Notes: a model not told the origin generated them from the letters alone. A DNA stretch of 64,000 nucleotides from Streptomyces avermitilis MA-4680 = NBRC 14893 (GCF_000009765.2 NC_003155.5:5456001-5520000); one strand, 5' to 3'. Counted from the first letter of the stretch, positions 25,621 through 34,346 are shown. Numbers and translations are program-made.

Positions 25621-26811
25621 ATGAGTACCAAGGACTTCATCGAGAAGGACTACTACAAGGTCCTCGGCGTCCCCAAGGACGCCACCGAGGCCGAGATCAA
25701 GAAGGCGTACCGGAAGCTCGCCCGCGAGTTCCACCCGGACGCCAACAAGGGCAACGCCAAGGCGGAGGAGCGCTTCAAGGAGATCTCCGAGGCCAATGAC
25801 ATTCTCGGCGACACCAAGAAGCGCAAGGAGTACGACGAGGCACGCACCCTCTTCGGCAACGGCGGCTTCCGTCCCGGCCCCGGCGCTCAGGGCGGCTCCT
25901 TCAACTTCGACCTGGGCGACCTCTTCGGAGGCGGCGCGCAGCAGGGCGGCGGCGCGGGGGGCGGCTTCGGCGGCGGGATCGGTGACGTCTTCGGCGGCCT
26001 GTTCAACCGTGGCGGCGCCGGCCCCGGCACCGGCACGCGTACCCAGCCGAGGCGCGGCCAGGACATCGAGTCCGAGGTCACGCTGAGCTTCACGGAGGCG
26101 GTGGACGGTGCCACGGTGCCGCTGCGCATGTCCTCCCAGGCCCCCTGCAAGGCCTGTTCGGGCACCGGCGACGCCAACGGCACACCGCGCGTGTGCCCGA
26201 CGTGCGTCGGCACCGGACAGGTGGCGCGGGGCTCGGGCGGCGGCTTCTCGCTGACCGACCCCTGCCCGGACTGCAAGGGCCGCGGCCTGATCGCCGAGAA
26301 CCCCTGCGAGATCTGCAAGGGCAGCGGCCGCGCCAAGTCCTCCCGGACGATGCAGGTACGCATCCCCGCGGGGGTCAGCGACAGCCAGCGCATCAGGCTC
26401 CGCGGCAAGGGCGCCCCGGGTGAACGGGGCGGACCGGCGGGCGATCTGTACGTCGTCGTGCATGTCGACGCCCACCCGGTCTTCGGCCGCAAGGGCGACA
26501 ACCTCACGGTGACCGTGCCCGTCACGTTCGCGGAGGCGGCCCTCGGCGGCGAGGTGAAGGTGCCCACCCTGGGCGGCCCCGCCGTCACCCTGAAGCTGCC
26601 GCCGGGCACGCCCAACGGTCGTACGATGCGGGCCCGCGGCAAGGGCGCGGTCCGTAAGGACGGCACCCGCGGAGACCTGCTGGTCACGGTCGAGGTCACC
26701 GTGCCCAAGGACGTGTCGGGCAAGGCTCGTGACGCCCTGGAGGCGTATCGCGAGGCGACCGCGGGCGAGGACCCGCGGGCGGAGCTGTTCCAGGCCGCGA
26801 AGGGAGCATGA
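25621..26811 (+). CDS. dnaJ: Hsp40 co-chaperone DnaJ
   Basis: 396 aa, ATG with GGAGGGACG upstream. J-domain (about 10-75) with the HPD triad (EFHPDANKG). The Gly/Phe-rich linker contains GGGAQQGGGAGGGFGGG. The zinc domain has four repeats, CKACSGTG, CPTCVGTG, CPDCKGRG and CEICKGSG. C-terminal substrate-binding domains follow (RIRLRGKGAPGERGGPAGDL). It stimulates DnaK ATPase and delivers substrates. As in other actinomycetes it belongs to the hspR operon. Confidence 0.98.
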   Translation: MSTKDFIEKDYYKVLGVPKDATEAEIKKAYRKLAREFHPDANKGNAKAEERFKEISEANDILGDTKKRKEYDEARTLFGNGGFRPGPGAQGGSFNFDLGDLFGGGAQQGGGAGGGFGGGIGDVFGGLFNRGGAGPGTGTRTQPRRGQDIESEVTLSFTEAVDGATVPLRMSSQAPCKACSGTGDANGTPRVCPTCVGTGQVARGSGGGFSLTDPCPDCKGRGLIAENPCEICKGSGRAKSSRTMQVRIPAGVSDSQRIRLRGKGAPGERGGPAGDLYVVVHVDAHPVFGRKGDNLTVTVPVTFAEAALGGEVKVPTLGGPAVTLKLPPGTPNGRTMRARGKGAVRKDGTRGDLLVTVEVTVPKDVSGKARDALEAYREATAGEDPRAELFQAAKGA

Positions 26812-26815
26812 GGAG

Positions 26816-27265
26816 ATGGACGGCCGTCGTCGGAACCCCTATGAACTGACCGAGGAAACCCCGGTCTACGTCATCTCGGTGGCGGCCCAGCTCTCCGGCC
26901 TGCACCCGCAGACCCTGCGTCAGTACGACCGTCTCGGCCTGGTCTCCCCCGACCGCACCGCCGGCCGGGGCCGTCGCTACTCGGCCCGCGACATCGAACT
27001 GCTGCGCACCGTCCAGCAGTTGTCGCAGGACGAGGGCATCAACCTGGCCGGCATCAAGCGCATCATCGAGCTGGAGAACCAGGTCGCCGCGCTCCAGTCC
27101 CGCGTGGTGGAACTGGAGTCGGCCCTGGACGGCGCGGCGGCCATGATGCAGCAGCGCGAGGCCGCGGTCCACGCCTCGTACCGCCGCGACCTGGTCCCGT
27201 ACCAGGAGGTCCAGCAGACGAGCGCGCTGGTCGTGTGGCGGCCGAAGCGCCAGTCCTCGGACTGA
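26816..27265 (+). CDS. hspR: MerR-family heat-shock repressor HspR
   Basis: 149 aa from the ATG at 26816, four bases after the dnaJ stop and preceded by GAGGAG; the longer upstream frame overlaps dnaJ and is rejected. The MerR helix-turn-helix reads YVISVAAQLSGLHPQTLRQYDRLGLVSPDRTAGRGRRYSARDIELLRTVQQLSQDEGINLAGIKRIIELE, followed by a coiled coil. It represses this operon and clpB through the CTTGAGT-N7-ACTCAAG sites seen at 22961, 23013 and 57546, needing DnaK in the studied Streptomyces system. The wing motif GRGRRYS is intact. Confidence 0.98.
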   Translation: MDGRRRNPYELTEETPVYVISVAAQLSGLHPQTLRQYDRLGLVSPDRTAGRGRRYSARDIELLRTVQQLSQDEGINLAGIKRIIELENQVAALQSRVVELESALDGAAAMMQQREAAVHASYRRDLVPYQEVQQTSALVVWRPKRQSSD

Positions 27266-27281
27266 CGGCTTCGCATCTGCC

Positions 27282-27317
27282 CGAAGGGCCCGGAGGCCGA
27301 CGCCTCCGGGCCCTTCG
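27282..27317 (+). terminator. Terminator of the dnaK operon
   Basis: 16-bp perfect stem (CGAAGGGCCCGGAGGC at 27282-27297 against 27302-27317) with loop CGAC. It lies 17 bases after the hspR stop. Confidence 0.93.
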
Positions 27318-27745
27318 CGTGCGGCTTTCCCGGTCGGTGCGGCATCCCGGGCCGCGTCGGCCGGCACCGAGACTGTCCAGCATGTGGACAATTCCGTGGG
27401 CGTCGAGCGGTGGCGCGGCGGCGACGAGCGGGGCGCGTGAGAGCGGCGGGAACGCCGGACACGACACGGGCGGCGGCGCGGAAAGGCGCCTCATGCACGC
27501 TCGGTGATCAGGCGAACACCCTTCCTGACCTGGGAAGTTGATGCCTCGTCAACCTCAGGATCTCCATCAGATGAAGGTGTCGAAACGGCTACCCTTCCCC
27601 ACCTTGCCTTGGTCTTCACTTGACTTACACAGAAATGCTGTTGCCATCTCGTTAACCCGTACTCCTTGACGCTGGGTGCGGTGGCCGCGTTGGCTTTCAG
27701 CCACCTGGGTCGCAACGCTGCTCCCCCGCCCGGAAGGCACCTGAT
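27318..27745. other. 428-bp gap with promoter of the sugar-binding protein gene
   Basis: I see no gene here. The second half is relatively AT-rich. CACTTGACTTACACAGAAAT around 27616-27637 contains a TTGACT -35-like box, and CTTGACG occurs again near 27666. The leader before the GTG at 27746 is long, and GGAAGG at 27732 is the ribosome binding site. Confidence 0.5.
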
Positions 27746-28882
27746 GTGAACACTCGTAACACCGGTATGCGCCGTACGCGTCGTACCGTCATAGCCCTGG
27801 CCACCTCCACGGCGGCCGTCTCCCTGTCCGCCTGCGGGGTGGTCGACGGGATCGGGAACGCCAGCGGCTCGGCGAGCCCGAAGAAGGGCAACGACATCAC
27901 GGTGGGCCTGCTTCTCCCCGAGAAGGAGAACTCGCGCTACGAGAAGTTCGACTACCCCATCATCAAGGAGCAGGTCGCCAACCTCACCAAGGGCAAGGGC
28001 GACGTCGCGTACGCCAACGCCGACCAGGACGCCGCCAAGCAGAGCCGGCAGCTCGAGCAGATGATCACCGACAAGGTCGACGTACTGCTCGTGGACGCCG
28101 TCGACTCCAAGGCCATCGCGAGCGACATCCAGAAGGCCAAGGACGCGGGCATTCCCGTGATCGCGTACGACCGCCTCGCGCAGGGGCCGATCGACGCGTA
28201 CATCTCCTTCGACAACGAGCTCGTCGGCCAGGTGCAGGGCCGCGCCCTCGTCGGCGCCCTCGGCAGCGACGCCGCGACCGACAAGGTCGTCATGATGAAC
28301 GGGTCGCCCACCGACCCGAACGCCGCGCAGTTCAAGGCGGGCGCGCTCAGCGAGCTCCAGGACAAGGTGAACGTCGCGAAGTCGTACGACACCAAGGACT
28401 GGAAGCCGGCCAACGCCAAGGCCAACATGATGGAGGCGATCCAGGCCATCGGGCTGAGCAACATCGCCGGCGTCTACTCCGCCAACGACGGCATGGCCGG
28501 CGCGATCATCGACGCGCTGAAGACGGCGGGCGTCAGCAAGGTCCCGCCGGTGACCGGGCAGGACGCGGAGCTGGACGGCGTGCAGCGGATCGTGGCGGGC
28601 GACCAGTACATGAGCGTGTACAAGTCGTACCCCCAGGAGGCCACCGCCGCCGCCGAGATGGCCGTGGCCAAGGTGCAGGGCCGCTCGATCGAGTTCGACG
28701 CGCTGACCCGCGACAAGGTCGACAGCCCGACGGACAAGAAGATCCCGGCCCAGCTCGTTCCCGTGGTCGCCCTCACGAAGGACAACATCGAGGACACGGT
28801 GATCCAGGACGGGATCTACAAGATCAAGGACATCTGCACGGCGAAGTACAAGTCGGCGTGCTCGGCCATCGGGCTGAAGTAG
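27746..28882 (+). CDS. Sugar ABC transporter substrate-binding lipoprotein, XylF-like
   Basis: 378 aa, GTG start. The signal peptide has lipobox LSACG (Cys about residue 30). The mature protein has the type I periplasmic-binding fold: DITVGLLLPEKENSRYEKFDYPIIKEQVA, LEQMITDKVDVLLVDAVDSKAIASDIQKAKDAGIPVIAYDRL, GLSNIAGVYSANDGMAGAIIDALKTAG and VPPVTGQDAELDGVQRIVAGDQYMSVYKSY. The closest family is D-xylose-binding (XylF). No permease or ATPase gene follows in this window, so its transporter partners must lie elsewhere, as is usual for this gene beside hspR (from memory). The sugar is not determinable. Confidence 0.88.
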   Translation: MNTRNTGMRRTRRTVIALATSTAAVSLSACGVVDGIGNASGSASPKKGNDITVGLLLPEKENSRYEKFDYPIIKEQVANLTKGKGDVAYANADQDAAKQSRQLEQMITDKVDVLLVDAVDSKAIASDIQKAKDAGIPVIAYDRLAQGPIDAYISFDNELVGQVQGRALVGALGSDAATDKVVMMNGSPTDPNAAQFKAGALSELQDKVNVAKSYDTKDWKPANAKANMMEAIQAIGLSNIAGVYSANDGMAGAIIDALKTAGVSKVPPVTGQDAELDGVQRIVAGDQYMSVYKSYPQEATAAAEMAVAKVQGRSIEFDALTRDKVDSPTDKKIPAQLVPVVALTKDNIEDTVIQDGIYKIKDICTAKYKSACSAIGLK

Positions 28883-28977
28883 CGGGACGGGAGCGGCCGG
28901 AGCGGCCGGCGCCGCGCCGCGTGACGGCGGTAGCGGCGAGGGCCGCGGGGGTGTGAAGGGGCGTGCGGGCCGGGGCC

Positions 28978-29064
28978 CGGCGCCGGAGCGCGGGGGCTGT
29001 GACGGACTTGTCGCCGGCGCCGGAGCGGTAAGGGCTGTGACGGACCCCGCCCCGGCGCCGGAGG
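28978..29064. repeat. 37-bp imperfect tandem repeat
   Basis: CGGCGCCGGAG begins at 28978, 29015 and 29053 (period 37-38). The first two units also share GGGCTGTGACGGAC. It lies in the gap between the sugar-binding protein gene and the T4SS-like locus, so it may mark a junction. Confidence 0.7.
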
Positions 29065-29085
29065 CCCTGTGGGGCCCCGGGCCGG

Positions 29086-29364
29086 TCAGCCCACCTGTTC
29101 CGTCGAGCCGTCCGGATGGACGAGGAGGCGGATCTCGCCGCCGTAGCGGTCGTCCGTGATGACGGCCGGGGTCGGGGCGCCCAGCTGCTGGGCGCGCTGC
29201 TGGAGGATCGAGATGACGATGTCCTGGATGTCCCCGTAGGGCGGGGCGGTGACCGGGACGCCGTCGATCAGCCCGGCGTTGGGGGAGAAGACGCGCACCT
29301 GGGCGCCCGTCGCCTCCGCGGCGGCGGGCGCGACGGGGCTGACGGGCGGGGTCGTTTCGGTCAT
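29086..29364 (-). CDS. Small hypothetical protein at the end of the T4SS minus arm
   Basis: 92 aa from the ATG at 29364 (MTETTPPVSPVAP). The N-terminal third is Pro/Ala-rich. The remainder (VRVFSPNAGLIDGVPVTAPPYGDIQDIVISILQQRAQQLGAP ... DDRYGGEIRLLVHPDGS) looks like a compact alpha/beta domain. There is no signal or membrane segment. I do not recognise the family. It lies 95 bases after the WhiB-like fusion in the same direction and may be the last gene of that operon. Confidence 0.65.
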   Translation of the reverse strand: MTETTPPVSPVAPAAAEATGAQVRVFSPNAGLIDGVPVTAPPYGDIQDIVISILQQRAQQLGAPTPAVITDDRYGGEIRLLVHPDGSTEQVG

Positions 29365-29459
29365 CGGTGGGCGTCCTTCTGGCTGGGGCGGCGGGGGAGG
29401 CGACGCGGGCTGCACGGGGGCCGGGGTCGAGGCCGGCCGGGGGCGGAGCTGGGGTCGGG

Positions 29460-31034
29460 TCAGGCGCTCTTCGCCCGCTCCTGACCGTCGGCCGGGCCCG
29501 GGCCGCGGTCGCGAGTGTACGTACCCCGGGAAAGCCGTTGCAGGTGACCCGACTTGACCATCGCGGACAGGACGTTGCTGATGGTCTTCGCGGGGTCGCC
29601 GTACACGCCGGCCGGCAGGGTGCGCAGGACGTCGCGGGCCGAGAAGGCGCCCGGGAAGGTCTCCGCGGCCCGCTCGACGGCGGCACGGATGCTGGGCACG
29701 GACGCGGCACGGCGGTCGTGGCCGCCCTCGCTGGGGTGCGGCGGGGGGCGTAGCGCGGCGGGCGCGGTGTGCGAACCCAGGTGCGGCAGGCGGGACGTGA
29801 GCTCGCGCAAGGCCGCGCGTACGGTCTCCAGAGGGGCGTCGTCGGCGCCGTCACCCGGCCCGGCCGTGCGGTCGGAGGTGGCCGCGAGCATGGTGGCGAC
29901 CTTCTCTATGTTGGCCAGCGAGGAGAGCAGGTCGCGCAGCAGCGGCTCCAGGAAGTCGCGGCGCAGCGCGGCCACGGGGTCGCTCATGGCGAGCTCGACA
30001 CTGACGGAGCCGGTGAGGGGGCGCAGGAGCGCGAGGGGGACGGTACCGCCGCCCGCGACACCGGCCGCGCCGACGGCGCCGTTCGGGCCCGCTGCATCTG
30101 CCGTGCCTGCCGTCCCTTCCGTCCCTTCCGTCCCTTCCGTCCCGCCGTGGTCGGGAGCGTCGTCCGGGAGCATCGAGGTGACCGCCGTCCGCACCTCGCG
30201 GATGTCCCGCAGCGTCTCGGGGGTGATGCCGCCCCCGGGCACGGTCAGCAGCATCGCCGCGAGCTGTTCCACGCTCACGAGCGCGGGCAGGGCGGACCGG
30301 ATGAGCGGACCGAGCACGGCCTGCCGTACGGCCTGGGCGGGATCCGTGAGCGAGAAGACGATCCGCTGCCCGGCCTCGGCCGCTGCCATGGGTTCCTCGT
30401 TCCTGCTTTCCCTCGGCGTCCGCGATCTTCGCGAACCGGGGCGAATATGCGACTGCAACGATTCCGGTGCGTCCGTGTCGGATGGTCCGGCCGCCAACAG
30501 GTCCTGTCCTGAGGCCAGTTGGTCCTGGAGTGTGTCGAAGGCGTCCAGGACCCGCTCGAGTTCGGGAAGGGCGGGGTCGGCCGGGCGGAGTGCGGTGGCG
30601 TCGGATGTACGGGACCTGAGTCGCGCCAGCCGACGGGGCACCGACATGCAGCCGGGTCCGGCCGCCTCGCGGACGGGCAGGTCGCCGTTCTCGTCGCCGA
30701 GCCCGAGGGCCAGGCGCAGCCGACGGCGGTCGTCCGCCGTGGTCGCGGCCGTGTACCCGGACGGTTCGGCGTGCGCGACCGCGTCCTGGAGGCATTCCGC
30801 CCACAACGGGCAGGATGCGCACAGGTCGCGCGCGGTGCGGAGCAGGATGAGGTACTGACGACGCTGCTGCGGCGTACCGCCCCGTACCGCCTCCGCGTTC
30901 TCCAGCAACGGGTGCTGGAAGACGTCCGGACGGCGCCGGCAGGGCAGCGCGGCGTCCGGCACATAGGCCCGTACGGGCCCGCGGGCAGGTGGAGCGGGCA
31001 TTGCAGGCAGCGTCGTATGGCTCGCCATACGCAT
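29460..31034 (-). CDS. WhiB-like Fe-S protein fused to a winged-helix-like C-terminus
   Basis: 524 aa from the ATG at 31034 (MRMASHTTLP), with GGGGGA 8 bases upstream. Residues ~25-110 are WhiB-like: four cysteines (PDAALPC, then DLCASCPLWAEC) that would bind 4Fe-4S, and GYTAATTADDRRRLR where WhiB has the GVWGG..ERR turn. The middle has two related segments (DPAQAVRQAVLGPLIRSALPALVSVEQLAAMLL and DPVAALRRDFLEPLLRDLLSSLANIEKVATML). The last ~70 residues (PGAFSARDVLRTLPAGVYGD..KTISNVLSAMVKSGHLQRLSRGTYTRD) look like a winged helix. An in-frame ATG at 30389 (MAAAEAGQRI) with GAGGAA upstream could start a separate product. A GTE-repeat slippage tract lies near 30115-30150. It is likely the regulator of the locus. 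Confidence 0.7.
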   Translation of the reverse strand: MRMASHTTLPAMPAPPARGPVRAYVPDAALPCRRRPDVFQHPLLENAEAVRGGTPQQRRQYLILLRTARDLCASCPLWAECLQDAVAHAEPSGYTAATTADDRRRLRLALGLGDENGDLPVREAAGPGCMSVPRRLARLRSRTSDATALRPADPALPELERVLDAFDTLQDQLASGQDLLAAGPSDTDAPESLQSHIRPGSRRSRTPRESRNEEPMAAAEAGQRIVFSLTDPAQAVRQAVLGPLIRSALPALVSVEQLAAMLLTVPGGGITPETLRDIREVRTAVTSMLPDDAPDHGGTEGTEGTEGTAGTADAAGPNGAVGAAGVAGGGTVPLALLRPLTGSVSVELAMSDPVAALRRDFLEPLLRDLLSSLANIEKVATMLAATSDRTAGPGDGADDAPLETVRAALRELTSRLPHLGSHTAPAALRPPPHPSEGGHDRRAASVPSIRAAVERAAETFPGAFSARDVLRTLPAGVYGDPAKTISNVLSAMVKSGHLQRLSRGTYTRDRGPGPADGQERAKSA

Positions 31035-31085
31035 TTTTGTTGTCCCCCGTGGTGATCCTTGATCGCGAGGGACTTTAAAACATTC

Positions 31086-31091
31086 TGTCAA
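31086..31091 (-). promoter_or_regulatory. TTGACA box upstream of the WhiB-like gene
   Basis: On the minus strand TTGACA is followed by AT-rich GAATGTTTTAAAG, 52 bases before the ATG at 31034. It is a candidate promoter; the -10 spacing is not ideal. Confidence 0.3.
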
Positions 31092-31161
31092 CCGCACGCA
31101 ACGCATCTGCAAAGCCATGGGCGCTCTCACACAGTGACGGCTCACAACATTCACGCGCACA

Positions 31162-31782
31162 TCAACTGTCCGCCCGTTCAGTGGCCTTGGCGCCCGGCTG
31201 CGCGGCACGGTCACGCCGTACGCCGGTGAGCAGGGCGCTCACCCCCCGGCGCGCCACGGCGGTGCCGCCGCCGCGGACGGCCAACACCCCCACCACGCCC
31301 AGGAATCCGGCGGCGACGCCGGCCTCCGGCACGAACATGCCTAGGACGGAGGTGATGACGAGAATCACATCGGCGAGGACGACGGTGACTCCGCGCCGTC
31401 CGGGATGTTCCCTCACCATCCAGGCACCGAGCAGCGCCATGCCGGCCAGCGCCCAGTACCCGAAGACGGCCTGACCGCTGACCGTCAGTCCCTGTCCCCA
31501 GCGGGCAGCCTCACCGGCCGCGGCGAAGTATCCGGCGAGCGCGGCGGCGACGGTCGTGGAACCGAGGGCCAGCAGCAACTGCCCGCGCCCGCGCAGCAGC
31601 CAGACGGCCAGCCCGAACAGCAGCAGGGCGCAGAGGGTGACGAAGTTCGAGCCGCTGGAGGAGGCGATGACGAAGAGGGTGCAGGCGGCGGCGAGTCCGA
31701 AGACGAGGCGGGGGAGGAGGCGGACGGCCCAGGGGTCGGTCTTGTCCTGGTGAAGGAGACGGAGGAGTCGGCTGCTGCTCAT
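31162..31782 (-). CDS. Polytopic membrane protein of the T4SS-like locus
   Basis: 206 aa from the ATG at 31782 (MSSSRLLRLLHQDKTDPWAVRLLPRL), 12 bases after the stop of the upstream effector-like gene. There are about six hydrophobic helices (e.g. LVFGLAAACTLFVIASS, VTLCALLLFGLAVWLL, ALAGMALLGAWMV, VLADVILVITSVLGMFV, AAGFLGVVGVLAV) and a basic tail. I recognise no family. Its position directly after the putative effector suggests a dedicated export, docking or immunity role. The much longer open frame (to 32646) is antisense-type noise over the effector gene. Confidence 0.75.
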   Translation of the reverse strand: MSSSRLLRLLHQDKTDPWAVRLLPRLVFGLAAACTLFVIASSSGSNFVTLCALLLFGLAVWLLRGRGQLLLALGSTTVAAALAGYFAAAGEAARWGQGLTVSGQAVFGYWALAGMALLGAWMVREHPGRRGVTVVLADVILVITSVLGMFVPEAGVAAGFLGVVGVLAVRGGGTAVARRGVSALLTGVRRDRAAQPGAKATERADS

Positions 31783-31793
31783 GCGGGGGCGGT

Positions 31794-33026
31794 TCACATT
31801 CCCATGTCTGTGTCGTGCGCCTTGGCGGCGGCCGGGGGTGCCTGCTCCGGTTCCGTGGGACGCAGCACGCCGTGCCCTGCCGGGACGACCTGCTTGGGCG
31901 TGACGGTGACGCCGGGCATGAAGGGGGTTGCTGCCGCGGCGGACACGGTGGCGGGCGCGGGGGTGGGGTGGCCCGCGGGGGTCGGCTGGGGCTCCCGCAC
32001 TTCCCGCACTTCCTGCACTTCCTGTGCTTCCCGCGCTTCCTGTGCCACCTGGGTCTGCCGCGCCTCCTGGGCCTGCGGCACCTGCTGAGCCTGCTCCTTC
32101 TGCGGCTGCTGCTCTTGCTCCTCGACGCCGGGCGCGGCCGCCTCCTGCTCCGCCCGCAAGGCCAGGACTTCCTCGGTGAGCTTCTCGACGTCGGCTTCGC
32201 GTCCGTCCAGGCGGGCCACCCCCGCGCAGAGCTCGAGGACGGCGGCACGCTGGGCTTCCGGAGTGGGCAGGGAGCGCAGGACGTCCAGGTTGAGATAGCC
32301 GGCCTTGGTCAGCTCGTTGGCCTTCTCGTCGTAGGCGAAGGTGTGGAGCTGCGCGCGTACGGCGTCGCGGGAGAGCAGCTCCTGCGTCTCGGGAGGGAAC
32401 CCCTCGAGCTTCGTCGACGGCGGCGGGTACATGAACCGGATGATGTCCAGCTTGCCGTCCTCGCGGAGCTGGGGCGCCTCTGTCTGGTAGGCGACGGTCC
32501 CGGGATTGAGTTCGGCCATGAAGAAGAGGGCTTCGTTCTCGGTGCGCGTGGCGTACTTCTGGGAGAGGGCGGACCAGGCGTCGCCGGCCAGTTCCCTGCC
32601 GCTGTCCTTGTCCAGCTTCAGCGCCGTACGGACCGCCGGGTCCCACAGATGCAGCTCGCCCAGGGCCTTTCCGCCCGGAGTCCCCTCCAGGTAGCGCACG
32701 GACTCCTCGGCCTCGGCATACGCGGCGGCCACGTGCATGCTGTAGAGATCTTCCCCCACGCCGATGTCCGGGTGCTCCTCCAGCTTGTAGGACCAGAAGG
32801 CGGACCTGGTGTCGGGGTGGGGCAGCTCGACGTCCTGCTCCGAGGCGATCTCCCGCAGCCGCTCGCGGAGCTTCTCCTTGTACTGTTCGGGCGGGAGTTG
32901 GGCGATGCCTTCGCGCAGTTGCCTGGCGATCTTCTTGACCTGGGCCGGTGTCAGCTCGCCGTCCCCGGCCCGCTGCCGGGCACGAGCGTCGTCGAGGATC
33001 TCGACCGGCAGTGGCTCCTGGCTCAT
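31794..33026 (-). CDS. Putative effector/toxin-like protein A
   Basis: 410 aa, unknown family. The N-terminal ~65 residues are helical. The core (about 75-190: FWSYKLEEHPDIG ... LEGTPGGKALGELHLWDPAVRTALKL ... AWSALSQKYATRTENEALFFMAEL) is clearly paralogous to the protein at 45202-46227. The 'LW / W..LS..YA / F' spacing is reminiscent of enzymatic domains at the C-termini of bacterial polymorphic toxins; that is an impression, not a match. A Gln/Glu-rich low-complexity stretch (about 275-345) and a C-terminal FMPGVTVTPKQV..GHGVLRP motif, also shared with the paralogue, follow. The start overlaps the upstream WDAPDFPE gene by ATGA. It has no signal peptide, as expected for a T4SS-type cargo. 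Confidence 0.75.
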   Translation of the reverse strand: MSQEPLPVEILDDARARQRAGDGELTPAQVKKIARQLREGIAQLPPEQYKEKLRERLREIASEQDVELPHPDTRSAFWSYKLEEHPDIGVGEDLYSMHVAAAYAEAEESVRYLEGTPGGKALGELHLWDPAVRTALKLDKDSGRELAGDAWSALSQKYATRTENEALFFMAELNPGTVAYQTEAPQLREDGKLDIIRFMYPPPSTKLEGFPPETQELLSRDAVRAQLHTFAYDEKANELTKAGYLNLDVLRSLPTPEAQRAAVLELCAGVARLDGREADVEKLTEEVLALRAEQEAAAPGVEEQEQQPQKEQAQQVPQAQEARQTQVAQEAREAQEVQEVREVREPQPTPAGHPTPAPATVSAAAATPFMPGVTVTPKQVVPAGHGVLRPTEPEQAPPAAAKAHDTDMGM

Positions 33027-33631
33027 GGGGCCTCCGGTGGGTAGCAGTTGACCTCGATCAGTACTCCCCGGCTCTCTCCCGGGACGGGAGCGAGGCCGGG
33101 GTTGACCGTGAGTACGGTGATGCGTCCTTCAGGGCCGTCCTCCGGCCACATCGCCAACCGGTAGGGATCCATGTCCTCCAGCCGGAGATCGCGGGGCATG
33201 AGCCAGTGCCGCTCGTGCGGCGGCTCGGGGAAGTCCGGGGCGTCCCAGGCTCCCGAGAAGGTGGGTTCGCCGAGCACTGTCCGCGCGGCTTCCTCGTACG
33301 CGGCCCACACCTCGGCCGCCCGCGCGAGGACCTCGTCGTTCTCGGACGGGTCGTCGGCCCAGAGATTCCAGCTCGTCCAGCCGAGCTGCTTGACGGGAGC
33401 CCATCCGCCGCTGCGCACGGGGGAGAGTTCGATGCTCTGTCCCGTGGAGCTGCGCACGCTCAGCACGCGCTCGGCCGAGGTCGGCTGCCAGCCGAACAGC
33501 GCGCACCAGTCGTCCAGCGCCTGCCCAGGGCTCGGCGGACCCGCCCAGACCGCGGGCCAGTCCACGTGCTCGAGTCCCTTCAGCTCCTCGGCCAGTTGCT
33601 CGGGTGTCCGCTCGATCCGCAGGGTCGTCAT
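33023..33631 (-). CDS. WDAPDFPE paralogue B (possible immunity or chaperone protein)
   Basis: 202 aa from the ATG at 33631 (MTTLRIERTPEQLAEELKGLEHVDWPAVWAGPP), GGAAGG upstream. It is paralogous to the proteins at 33669 and 44576: all share an N-terminal DWP.VW.G.P, a W C..FGW.P motif and the block FSGAWDAPDFPEPPHER followed by DPYRLAMW. There is no signal or membrane helix, so it is probably cytoplasmic. It is translationally coupled to effector A (ATGA overlap). I suggest an immunity protein or export chaperone from position and stoichiometry; no function is proven. Confidence 0.75.
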   Translation of the reverse strand: MTTLRIERTPEQLAEELKGLEHVDWPAVWAGPPSPGQALDDWCALFGWQPTSAERVLSVRSSTGQSIELSPVRSGGWAPVKQLGWTSWNLWADDPSENDEVLARAAEVWAAYEEAARTVLGEPTFSGAWDAPDFPEPPHERHWLMPRDLRLEDMDPYRLAMWPEDGPEGRITVLTVNPGLAPVPGESRGVLIEVNCYPPEAP

Positions 33632-33668
33632 CCCATGTCGCCTTCCTCGTGCTCCTGCCGGCCCCGGG

Positions 33669-34298
33669 TCATCCGAGCCGCTCCCGCCGGGGACTCTCCG
33701 CGTGAGCGGGGTCGTGGCAGGCGAGGCTGATCCTCGCATTGGCCGGTGCCGGCCGGGCCTGTGAGCCCTGGTCGAGCGTCGTCCTCAGTTCGATCAGGGG
33801 CGCTCCGGGCGTACGGAAACGCCACACCGCGAGCCGGTACGGGTCCCGTTGCCGCCGGCGCCGCTCCGCACTGGGCCATGCCGCCGAACCGGGCAGTTCG
33901 GGGAAGTCCGGGGCGTCCCAGGTGCCGTTCCAGGAGGGCCAGCCCATGAAGCCGCGCAGGGCGGTCACATACGCCGCCCAGTGGGCCTCCGCCAGTTCCG
34001 CGACCACCCCGTTCTCCCCCGCGTGCCGCCCTCGCGCCGCCCACACCGTGTGTTCGACGCGGGTCACCGGGCGCTCCGGTGCCTGGGCGGCCAGGTACAG
34101 CCGGCCGCCCAGGGGTGTGCGCACCCGCAGGCCCGCCTCGAACCACAGGGGCCGCCAGCCGAAGCCCGCGCACCAGTGGGCCCGCTTGCCGGCGTCCCGG
34201 GGGACGCCCCGCCACACCGTGGGCCAGTCGACCCCGACGAGCTGCTCCAGCTCCGCGACCAGTTGATCGGGGGTGCGGTCGGTGGTCAGGGCCGGCAT
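33669..34298 (-). CDS. WDAPDFPE paralogue A (possible immunity or chaperone protein)
   Basis: 209 aa, ATG with GAGGAGC upstream. It has the same family pattern as the next gene: DQLVAELEQLVGVDWPTVWRGVP, WCAGFGWRPLWFEAGL, WNGTWDAPDFPELPGSA, RDPYRLAVWRF. The C-terminus is more basic and carries SLACHDPAHAESPRR. It lies 37 bases before paralogue B and 48 bases after the MITE that ends the VirB6-like gene, so it may depend on read-through of that hairpin or on a new promoter. Its function is unknown. Confidence 0.75.
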   Translation of the reverse strand: MPALTTDRTPDQLVAELEQLVGVDWPTVWRGVPRDAGKRAHWCAGFGWRPLWFEAGLRVRTPLGGRLYLAAQAPERPVTRVEHTVWAARGRHAGENGVVAELAEAHWAAYVTALRGFMGWPSWNGTWDAPDFPELPGSAAWPSAERRRRQRDPYRLAVWRFRTPGAPLIELRTTLDQGSQARPAPANARISLACHDPAHAESPRRERLG

Positions 34299-34346
34299 CG
34301 GGGTTGCTCCTCGGGGTGGTGGGGACGGTCGGGGTGGCGGGCGCGG

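Noticed and set aside
30115..30150. TCCGTCCCT repeats as a regulatory array
   Set aside because: They are in frame in the WhiB-like fusion and encode a Gly-Thr-Glu run; simplest read as coding slippage.
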